A stretch of 64,000 bases of DNA from Ascaris suum (taxonomy: Eukaryota; Nematoda; Chromadorea; Rhabditida; Ascarididae): positions 14,063,826 through 14,127,825 of the forward strand of contig CM024187.1 of NCBI GenBank assembly GCA_013433145.1. The letters are read 5' to 3'. Positions 46,801 through 58,800 of this stretch are shown in pieces. Every line of letters begins with the position of its first letter. Positions within the stretch are counted from its first letter, which is position 1. The notes under the pieces are model-generated. The model did no database searches. It was not told the DNA's origin and saw nothing but the letters and a program-made list of their open reading frames with translations. A program made the position numbers and the translations under genes.

Positions 46801-49800
46801 TAACACTTGAGATGATTGTAACAATTACCCATAAAATGCTACAAACGAGAGCAACCTGCACAATGCGCGCATAAATTGGTACAAAAAAAGTACGCAAGTG
46901 TTCATCTGCAATTAGAAAGGGGAACGGCGTGAACCAATCCTAGTGCTCGCACTCATGGAATACTTGAAACGGAAAAGTAATGTGGTGCATAAACCTACTA
47001 CATTCTCATTCGACGTCGAATAACAACAGTTTCCACTAGGAAAGACTCTGCAAAGTTGATTGTGGGAACACTTACTGTGTGGTGGAGACTCCTCCTTTTG
47101 GTCCTTCAGGAACTTGAAATTCGGGAATAGAGCCAAGGATGAGAGCAGCAATAGAAAGAACAACGAACGAAGTGGACGTTATTTCGAAAGCTTTCCACCA
47201 CCTACGAAATGCGTTGTTTACGCTTACTACTCATTACCTTTTCTATCATACTGCTAAGAGATCGTCAGAAGGTTACGCACTCAAAAAGGTTCCAAGATGT
47301 TGCACCTATCCACTTTCTGTTCGAGAGCAACGCACTGCTAATGCAAGAAAATAGATCACTGCAGTCTTCACGTTGTCATCAAAAATCATTACAGCAATAT
47401 TTTACATTTAAAGGCATAAGTCAATGGTTAGATTCTAGGCGACAAGCGAAACTCTGTCAAGAAAGAATGGGATCATTTCAGCGAGTGTGTCTTTAACTAG
47501 TTGGCAAAACTGCGTTTGTTATGACTAGTGCACATTGAAATTTCAAATGCGTAGTCCCAGCGAATGGTATATTAAATCCGTTCACTGCAGTACCGTTGAG
47601 ACCCACCTGGAAGAGGTTTGTCCCTCAAGCACGTACCAAAGCCTTCGGCGGATTTTGGCGCATCGCAGGCCGATAAAGTAGTCCTTTTCCTTGAATAAGA
47701 AACATTTCAGCATTTTCCTTTAAAATGCAAGCAAAAATCCGCTCTCGGTGACCAATGAGGGGCACTGTCGCACCCAAATCGAAAATCTTTCACTTCTATA
47801 GGTTGAGTGTACTAAACTCAGTTATGCACATGTCATGTAGCAAGTGATGGATGCATCAGTGGTTATGTATGACAATAACATCGTTCTATGTGAATCGTGC
47901 AAGGAAAAACAAAGAAATAAATGAACTAAACCATGATTATTTTTTAAAAAAGTCCAAGTATTCCAAGCAAGAGAACGGATTGATTTAGCTCAGTTTTTAA
48001 AGGTTTTTTTCGTCATTATAGAGTTGCGCCAAAAAGTTGTCTGCTGTAAGGTTACGAACGGATTTTCGCATGTTACAGTCGAAAAAAGAAGCTTGTTACT
48101 GCTACGCGATTTACTCTCATTATCTCACGCAACCGGAGCCACGCTCATCATTTACGGCACATGCAATCTTCGATTCCGTCGTTCTAGATAATATTTTAGT
48201 GCAACAAAATTTTATTGCTGTTAGACAAGATCATTCATTGCTTAACGAGCTGCTGCCACAGCTTTCAGATCTCGTTCTGAAATAAGGCATGTTTTTGGTG
48301 AGATATTCTGTGGGGAAAGCAGGAGGAGGGGTGCACAAACATGCAGTGGGTAACATACGAGAATGATATTCAACCTGCGTATACAACGCTGACTAGAAGA
48401 CAACTAAAGACGAGACAACATAGGTGAGAATTTACAGAAGAGTGACATCGGTATGTCAAACCAAAAGTGAAGTCTTTACAGGTATGTTGCAAAACAATAC
48501 TTTAAACATTTGCTTAACAATCAAATGAACTGATGCATTTCGACAGACACATTTCAAGGGAATTAGCAAAATTGTTGCGGAAGAAACTGATCGAAATACG
48601 ACTTTAAATTAATGGAAATGCACAAAAATTCCGCATTGAAAACTTAACACTGTTGTAATAAAATTATCTGAAAGAAGTAACGCGCAAATTTTAGAGAACT
48701 TTGAACATGCCCACGTATTAATACGTCAACGTCAACTTGAACATGGCCCAGATTTAAACCACAATCATTGTCTAACGATGAGCAAAAACAGTGCTTGCAT
48801 AGGAATCCGAATCCGTGAACTTGTGCCGGATTGTAGTCCACGTGTGATTAGTGTTTTTACTATCACCAAACAATGTTGCACTAAAGAAAAAAGTTTGTCC
48901 CTTAGATAACTTGCAACGTACAATAAGAGATCGGAATACAACGATTTCTTTCGAAATGTTCTCCTATTCTTGCGTATTCATTTCAACGTTCCATGTTGAG
49001 TGCTCAAAAATTTCTATATGTTTCTTTCAATAAACGTTTCTGCCTTCAAGATTAGATGAGAGTGAAACCATTCTGAATGTAACGACTATCTGAGGACTTG
49101 AAATAGCTCCAGTGAATTTCCGTGTTATAGAAGGCTTTTAGGAAGTTTTGGAGGTAGGAAGGGAGGGGAGTGGGTAAGGATTGAGGATGGAAGCTTAAAT
49201 TGGCAAACCGCTTCAAAAGGGCGTTATTAACCGATGCTGCTTGTTAATTACTTTCTTGGTGGAGGAGTTGCGGAATTTTTCTCTATGGAATATTTTTAGA
49301 ATAATGCAGAACAAGGATCCTTTCCGAGAACGATGAGATGCGCGAAGACAAACCAACGGAGGTTTTGTAAGCATCATAAATCCAAAAAAAGGGGGAGGAT
49401 TCGTTAGAAAGTGCGAACCTCGAAGACAGACGCTGAAATGAAGCAAAAGCTAACTGAAGATTCGGAAGCAGCTTTGGGTAAAATGCAGTACTGGGCAAAC
49501 GGTGAGCAGCACTCATCCATCTTTGATTTGGAAACCGCCCAAAACCGTAACTCAGCCATAAATTTATCGAAGCAGAGATCCTTTGGAACATGTAAACGAC
49601 CGGTGGCATAGAAATCGTAAATTGGATCGAAATACCTGCAACATACAATGCAAATGAATTATGTGCTGACGACGCGGGCGATAATTTCGTCGAAATTCTA
49701 CCGCACTCTAACATTTTAAAAGCTGCATGTGAACAAGTGAACAAAATATGGTCATGCAATAAGGAACCCTATAAAAGAAAGACATTACGATCGATCGGCA

Positions 49801-52800
49801 AAGGCAAGAATGAAAACGTTATCGCATACCCATAAAATGCGAACGCCTAATTCGTGGGTGCATCCATTCGGTAGTTTTTCTGCCGCTAGGGAACTGCGAG
49901 TCAACAAGCAGCTTATTACAACCGACTACTAAAATCCTTCTTGTACGTCGCACATACAGGCCAGGAAGCCGTTGCTCGTGAATTTTAACGGCTGGTGGCT
50001 ATGTGCTCATGGAAAGTTGAATTAAATTCGTGGATATGCTACAAGAGGAGCTTGCTGTAAGCAGCAGATCTTCAGTTCGCTTCGCTTGTTTCCTGAAATT
50101 CTTCTACACTCGTTTCACTCCATACAATACAAAAAAAAGCTCAACTCACATATTAAAAAATTTTCAGCTCGCCTTTTTGGCATCATTTCATAGATCGGAT
50201 ACTCATATCATCGAAAGAGTCATTTCGAAGGAATCCATAAATTCTCAAATATGCCAAAATTTTGCTGCATTTTCTCACATACATTTACACGTCATGCTAG
50301 TTTTTGATTATTTTATTCATTAGTTTTTTATGCAAAAACAATACAAGGCAACCGCACTTTTGTTTCTACAACAATCGGCAGAATGATTTTTTTTTTTCGC
50401 TGAGGATTACAAATCGCAGTAAACTGTGGAAAAAAAGACGTTGTTGGGTGATATGTCATTGTTTTTGTTGTTTGGACAAGTGTTTGTTCCCGTGAGCTGA
50501 AATGCCAAAACTCACTCAGTCGGTCCCACTGACACGCCTCTCCACCTCAGCTAAGGGAGCCATTTAACAACCAGCCGAATCATTCATTTCTTCGTAAGTG
50601 ATGCCTGATGTCGATCAACCGACTTGTTGTAATTCTTACTCATAAATGATTCAAGCTCATTTCTCTTCTTACGGTTCTTCATTTCCTCCAACTTCTTTCA
50701 CTCGCAGCAATTTTCGCATTCCTTAGTACTCTCCATTTGCGAATGAATCTTTTTTTCGAACCACCCACCTCCAGCCAATGAAAGATGATAGATCTCCCTG
50801 GTATAGGCAGCTGTGCTATCTGTTGCTGCATCAACATATACAGCACTTTTTCTTCCAATCACTCTGCCGATTTCTAATTGTGTAAACCCATCGCTTGATG
50901 GCATTTGATTAAATATCTCGGTTATATGCACTAGAAAAAGCTTGTAAAATAAACGTTCCTCTTTTAAACGCAACCGCCCCCACTTGCACTCAAAAGTAGC
51001 AACAGCGAACACATCGGACGGAAATCTCGGACTTCTGACCACCAGACATTAAAGCGGTGAACATCTGCTCTACTGCCCGCACGAGGACCACATCTGTGAG
51101 CCGTGGGAGGGGGGAGGGTGGGTCACAAACGTGATCCGTGAACGAAGAAGACTGCCCAGCCATGATATATTACAATCAACGTCGATAGTTACGTTTATGA
51201 TGTTCATAATTTGACGTCTCACAAAAGCTCGACCGATGCTATCCGAGAAAACGAATAGCTCAACTGCACTTCAAATAGAATTTCCCAACAAAGTTTTAAG
51301 CGGTTTATATGAAGGTGAGTAACAGAACCATTGCTATCAGAAAACTCTCCTGTTTGAATACATCTTATTTGACCAACTAATCCATCTATTAGTACAATTC
51401 GTTTGTACTAGTAAAGATTTTACATTTTGAAGTGAACATCAAGGGCGACTTTGCGTTGCTCATCGTCAAAAGTGCACATTTTATTGTTACGGAACCAAGA
51501 CATCAAAGTGTAGAGGCGCAACGGCTAAGCGGGAAGGTGTATTTATTCCCACTGAATGTGAATTTTCACAGCTCCCTAGCAATGAGATCTGCACTTTCGA
51601 CGATGAGCAACGCAAGGTCACTATTGATGTTCATTTGAAAATGCAAAATTTAATTGGTACGAAGAAATTTCTCTAAATGAGGCAAAAAAGAGGAGGAATG
51701 TGGCACTGGGCAGCTGCATCAAAGAGTTCAACTCAAATGCTCAGGTGGTGAGTGCTTGATTTAAACAATCTGTCTGTGTTCAATCTCTTGACCTATGCTC
51801 AATATTTCCGTTTGCTTTGGCTGGAAAGCAACAATTCATTCCATCCTTTTAAGAAATTTGCTAGAAATGGCAAGCTATTTCGACTACTCCTTGGCTGTCG
51901 AAAATCAGCTAAGCCACCTTAAATTCCTCGATAGTCATTGCCATATGAAAGTAAAAAATCTCAGTTTAAAAAAAACTGCATGAAGCGGCTGGAAGCAGAT
52001 ATTGATCTCGTACAGAGTCCCGACAGTCATGGGTGATTCGAGGAGTTGACTTCCAAAACTCTACTCCTTTAAAGCAAAGGTAGCACACGGAACAGGAGTT
52101 TTGGACTCCGCTAGAGTCGGGCACCTTACTTTGCCCAAGACACCCATCACCGGCTCCGATGGAGTCGGAATCACCTTACATTACCCAAGATGCCCATCTG
52201 AAATGTTAACGCCACCAACAACGCGCTCTTGGAACCGCATTCAGCTTCCATACAATCGATATTACCTGCATTATCTCACTACACTCTGGTGTCGGGCTTA
52301 CAAAATTTTGTGACACATTTCCAAATCCCCTTAAGAAAACTGGAATTTCACCTTCTTTAGCGACGAGCGGTCAAAGCGTATGCCTGCCGACGGTGGCTGA
52401 GCAAAAGTGGTAGTGAAAAGTGACCACCAACAACTTTGAAAGGAACTAAGAGGAGTTCAGATTCCTCATGCTCGATGTGTGAGCTTCAAAGGACGTGAAG
52501 AAGATGAAGCCATAAATGCTTTGTATCTTTGCACAATCATCACACACTTTTCATCTGGTTGTAAGCGCATCATTCTAGCTGAACTTCCATAAGGCTCGAG
52601 ACAGACACCACAAAAAGAACTCACCTGGGAACCCTCTCAAAAAAGTATTCATCCGACTCCTCAAAATACCAATCGGCCCACTGTCTGCGATGTTCGTGAT
52701 TCATACGAACAAATCGACCCAACAATGTCATTGGTCCAAATTTTATAATGGAGCGTGTTCGAATACGATAACTGGAACCTCCAATATTCAGTCGAAGAAT

Positions 52801-55800
52801 TGTGTCCTTAAAAAATATGACGCTGAGGTGCAGTCATGGTGCATTTTAATGAAATACGTCGACATCAGACAGGAGATTGCTCAGCGAGCTGAAAACAAGC
52901 TGAAAAAAATGTACAGCGAAAGATATGACAGAAACAAAAAAGAGAAGACACAACGCGGAGTTGGCTCTGTCGAATCCAATATACGGTTTTCTCAAGTATA
53001 CAACGTTCAGTCGCACAAATGATCCGAAAACAATGTAAGAATATCTGTTGTACATTAAAACATTTTCCAGAAGACAGGTTGAATAAGCATAACAACCAAA
53101 TAATGTGCTAATTCCCCATAATCGTGCTAAATTGCAGAAATCGTAGATTTGCAAAGACTCATATGAAAGAAACTAGCACGACATTTGAAGGGTCACAGGG
53201 AGCCAGAGCACGCTGCAAAGAATGCCAAAGGTGTGCTTGGCACGCGCTTTGCAACTGCTTTCATCAGAGCACCTCATAAATGTCAACAATATGCACAACA
53301 CTACATTCGTATTTTAACTGATTTCCACGCTCGTTTAACATCTAGGAAAGTGCCGTTTTTCCAATTTACTCGAATATAAAATGCAACTTAGCCAACTGCA
53401 AAATGCATACATTTTAAGCATTTTTCCAGTCTGAAATTAATTGCCCCACAACCAAACCGGTGCCAAAACATTCATATAAATATGTCTAAGTACCTTGGTA
53501 CTATTTTCAAACCGGAAATCACTGCACTTAGAGCCATGAAATTCGATCAATACAATGCGTAGATATGATGACCGGAAATCTAAAACAATCTGTTTCATCA
53601 TTTTGGTTTTGATCTATTTGTTTATCGATTTCACTTTGAGTTATTGACTTCGAAAGCAGTCACAGATACTTAAGAGTTAACTAGAAGTTTGAAATTTGTG
53701 TATTTCCAGTCGGCTGGTAGTTTACATGGCGAGAAAAACAATCAACCCACTCAAAACATGTGTTCTTTTCTGTTGCGCAGAAAACTTACAAAAAACAATT
53801 CGTTGTACAACGCATCTAACGCGAAGAAATGCGGACTCAAATAAAATGCACCTGGACATCTGTAGCGCGAATGTTTGCCTTTTGCTCAAGATTCTTTTTA
53901 GACGGCAGTCTCGCTTCAACATCATCCGAGAGTGTGTTGTTCGCGAAGCGCGAGATACTGCTATCGTGATCCAGACTAGCACCTTCATTTGAGTATCTTC
54001 AAATAAAGAAAACTGAGTCTCACAATTGCAAGAACTTTGAATGAATTTCTTTGTGCGGACCATTCTGTTAGGCTCATAAAACTTTGGAGAATGAAATCTG
54101 GTTTAGCTTGGGCCCCGACAGAAGCAATAACGAAATGCTTTCGGGAAACCCTAACGCGTCACATCTATCGCTCTGGGAGCTGGCTGACGCACAGGTCGCT
54201 TCGTACTGAAGGTAGTGGGATGCGTGCTCACTGTACTTTCAAGGCTGGCTAAAAAACTTCTCCAGTTGCCTCCATCTTGATGAAGAGATGGGGTTTTCTC
54301 ATTGCTTATTATGCCTCTTTTCGTCCTTACCGTCAGAGGGATTCTTCTCTATACCGTTTCATTTTACCTTATAAGCTTGGCACAGACATCCGCCTCCTAT
54401 ATTAACAATCGACAAACTGAAAGGCGTTCAGGAATCTTGGTAAACATATTGCAAAATTATTAATGTTCCTTTATGAGGAGCTAACACCCGCATTTATGGA
54501 AGCACACTAGAGGAAGTGAAATTTGTTGCCTGAAAATGACACGGGAACTGGTCCAGTTGCGCACCGCAACCAAATCGCATTAACACATTTAAAGTATTTA
54601 TCGTAGGTCTGGAAAGTTCTCAGTTTGTGCACATCCTATCCTTGATACATCGTCACCTCAATATCGTTTCATTTGAACGAGCACACAAGCGGAAGAAACG
54701 ATGTGCTCATACATTAGGTCGAAGATGAGCGCATGAGTTGACACTTGGCGAATTTCTTATTGGTTTGACGGGTTGTTCACTAATCCCCAGTGATTAGACA
54801 TTAATGCTCAGATTTCAGGAACGACCGAAGTAAACAGAATTTTGTTTGGGACCTTAGAGGTGTAGTAGAAAGAATGAGTAAAGGTCAGGGACTCTCAGTG
54901 CAATCAAATGCAAGCAAAAAATACAGTTAGGGTCAGCATGAGAATAAGGCTTCATGCTAGCCTCTATGTTAGTAATGCCTTTCAAAAATGTATCAAAAAA
55001 TTACTTCCTGTATATATAACTTGCTTCCTCTCGATTGATGCTGTCTCTTGCACTTGCTTCTTCAGCTTCTCGTATGGCGATAACGGCGCCGCCACTCGCC
55101 ATCTGACTGTAAACTACTGCTGAGATGGTCACAGAAATAGCAACAAACTTCAGTAATTTTCACTCGGTTTGACCGAACCATCATGGTTCAAAACGTGCAT
55201 AACAGGACGAGAAGCAGCATTTCGTGAATCGGTTGTCGTTTAAAAAATTCTTGTAGGCCTGACTTTACTTCATATTTCAAAACATTATTCACCGTTATCG
55301 CCTCAATGAAAATCTCCCAACACTGGCCAATTAGTGTTTTGACCGACCCAGTACATCCAACAACATTACATGCAACCTACTATGAGATAACAACAACGAA
55401 ATGTCTAGGCCCGCTTCTTAAAGGCTATATTCAAAAATCCTCTCAAGTCTCTACATGAAAAGTGTCAGAAGATTGCAATAACCTGAGGTGACATATCCTT
55501 TAGTCCAGCGCTTCATTAAATGGACAAGCAGCCTTCAAGCACTTACCTTTATGCTCAGCAAATTGATAAAAACAAAAATGTGGAAAAGAACTCTTTCTGA
55601 ATAGAAGCCCTTCTAGGACATAAACCTTCTTCGTTGAAAACTCGGTGGTTTCTATTGAAAAAATATGGTACTTTTAATGCAACAAGTCTACGTAATAGGA
55701 TCACAGAAGAGTCAATTATAAAAAGGCTTCACAAAACAGAACTGTAAGAAGTGAAAAAGTTGTAGTAATAGGACGGCATATGGGCGATTAATGACTACTG

Positions 55801-58800
55801 ATTGGTGATGCACCCCCCAGCTATTAGAGGGTGAAACTATAGAAGTATCTGGAAGTACTGAGGACGGAATGTGCAAAAGGCGACAATCAATTAAATGCAT
55901 CTTATAGACGCAGTGCAATAAGTGCGTTCAGAAGTGGAAACTGAGGCAGGTCTCACACATCTGAAGAGCCACCAATCCGTGACAGCTTCCTGCAGACGTC
56001 ACCGCTGCAGCTCGCCCTGACGGAGTTTACGGCATCCATCTGCATGCCACGCCTCGACGTTTGACGTAAGTCTTCTTCTCAAACAAATTTGCAGCAACTG
56101 GCGATAACGCACAAGACACGCTGCCATGATAAGGCAGGCAACGGCGATAAAACAGGCTGTCGTGATATGTAGTTTTTCAAAAATTGTCAACGCAAGACGG
56201 CAAGTCGTTTGCACATTTTAAAAAATAACCCCTTTCTACACCAGTGACCACTTGTGCATGTCAAAGCCAGGATTGTGAGTACCCGCACCTCCCGACACCC
56301 AAAAACCCCTGGAAACGAATAAATAGGTCAAATAAGCAAACGCTTGTTCATACTCACACAAACACACAGACACGTTACACGTCCACAACATACGCATTCA
56401 CACACACAAGCGCAGTCCGCATCAACAGCGAACGTTTGTCGGAAAAACTGGCGAAAAAGCGCGTGAAAAATCCAAGGCCGTTGTGTTAGACAAGAAGATA
56501 TGCGAGGAAGATGCCTAGCAGCGCGAATGACTGCTTCCATCTTGAGACACTGACGTGCATCACTGGGTATTCCACAACACCGTTCTCCCCCTCCTCCCTC
56601 ACAGTTGGTACTACTTACCTTTTTCGTCCGATTGGTGCAGTGATCCCTCCCTCTGGAACGGTACCATGCGTCCCCTTCCTGATTCATGACTATTTGCTTT
56701 TTTGATCGGTATAATACAATGTCATCCCCTCTCCACTGGTACTAGTACCCCCTCTCGAATGGTGACGGCGCACCGCCCTTCTCGACTGGTACTAGGTGCA
56801 ATTGCTGCAATTACCTGCACCCCAGACGAAACCACAGTTCATTAAGAAACGATCTTTCGAAAACCATTCACTGCGTAAGCACTTCGGAGACGAGAACATA
56901 ATCCAGCAATACATTAGACTATCGTTCATCAAGCCATTACATCCATCCTCAGGTAAGATCCATAATGTAAATTGCGTATTTAATGTTCATTCATATGTAA
57001 AGATAAGCTTTTGAATGACTCACAATTTCTACTAACAGTGTAGACGTTATAGATATGCAAATGAGAAATAAAGAGAGGGAACAGGCACTTTTATAGGCGC
57101 TGGGACAGCAAAGATAAACAAGTCAAGTAGGTTGGGTGGATCCGTGCAAAAAATACTAGTTTTATGCGTCATCGATAAATGTGCAATGCATCGAATGCAA
57201 CTGTTTTATAGCCTTTTATCTGTAACAAACTCAGAATATAACTTTGAGTTTTCGTGCCGCTAATATTAGCACAATTCTCTTGTGAGTACATTTGCATTCA
57301 TCATCGCTATTTTTTGTGGTTCGTGCACAGTTGCTGGTGCGATGGGATACTTACAGGACAGCATAATTATGAAAATGCCCTATACTCTTTTCAAATCGGT
57401 CTTATCGGAACGCATTTTCTACTGGGTATTGTTCAAAATGATTTCTTCAGTGCAATGCCGCTATTTCAATTTTGTCGAATGAAGCTGATACAATTCAAAG
57501 CAAGCGTGCACTATTTTGTGAAGGTGAAACGGTTCCTAAAAAAGTGGAACTGTGTGCGAGGAAGTGAGAGCTAGATAGGTGGATGGGGGTGGGGGGGGGG
57601 GAGTGGGTAGGAGTGAGCGGCGAGGGTAGAGGGTATATCCTCGAAGGGAAAACTTGTTTTTTTTTTCCTTGATAGAACGCTTTGAGATAATATATGTGCA
57701 AAAAAAAAAAAAAAAAATGAGCCGCACTCGAAAAGATCAGTTTTTATCTGTGCGAGGCCAAACATGAAACGATTGTTTGTGATACAGTGAGAGAGATTAA
57801 AATTTCAGATATGACTTTTAGAGACTTTTTAGTAAAGTAAGCGAAGGACGAGGAGATTTTTTCCAAACATCCAGAGACGCTTAGAAATACTTCTCTCAAA
57901 ATTCACAGGCCAACTTTCAAAAATAGGGGAACAGAAGCGAGTGAAAGATTTGCGCGATAAAGCGAATGGACTGCACCGTTAATTCCGAGCAAAGATGAGC
58001 GCAAGAAGCCGAAGATTTTGGAGCTAATCGAGACAGTCGAGACATGTCAAGAAAATTAAAGCTAATAAACGCGAAGCGAAACGAATATGTCTAATTTAGC
58101 GCGAATGAAGTAAGCCAAGGTTAAAGCACTTAATGGTGAGCAGTGTCGACCTCTAGTTGAAGATTTCTCCACCCGTCAGTCAGTTTTTTCTGTGCAAAAT
58201 GTAGGATCCCCTGGATTTCTTGACCTGCCTCTTCCCTTCGTTCCCCACCTCCCTCGAGTACAGAGACGAGTACAAAGATTCAAAGTTAATTAGACTCAAA
58301 GTTTCATCCGGTTGCACATTTTACTTAACTCGCACTGTGCAACTCAGTTCCACTTGCACATCATTCAATCGAATAGAAATGTGCTAAACGTACACTCGCT
58401 CAATATTTCACGTTTTCTCTCGTGAAAAAAGTGAGTTCAGAGTACTGCTGTGTCACTACGACATTATATGATAGTATGATCATGACTTTTAATCGAAATT
58501 GTTGATGTGGCATTTATCATTCTATCATACTTTATAGTGTTATGCCGGAATTCTGGTTCAGGAATCTCAATAGCTCGTGCTGCTTTAAATACGTAAGATA
58601 ACTTGTTGTTTCACATATCAGTCACATAGTTCAGTAGGTATCAGGTGCTCATCAATATTTTTTTGCTCAAATGAAGGCTGAGCAAGCTGATAGCTCTTTA
58701 AGAAGGATCCCATCCCTAAGGCATTTGTCGGTGGTTGCAATTTTCAAAAACATGCTGTACAATAGATGAAGACTATTAGGTCAAGCTCTGAAACAAGACT

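Noticed and set aside
47985..48030. TTAGCTCAGTTTTTAAAGG resembling a tRNA A box
   Set aside because: No matching B box or acceptor stem follows within tRNA length.
53722..54063. 113-residue - strand frame over the second channel exon
   Set aside because: The shorter alternative frame (53852-53996) ends exactly in phase with the T1 exon, so this one is the shadow.
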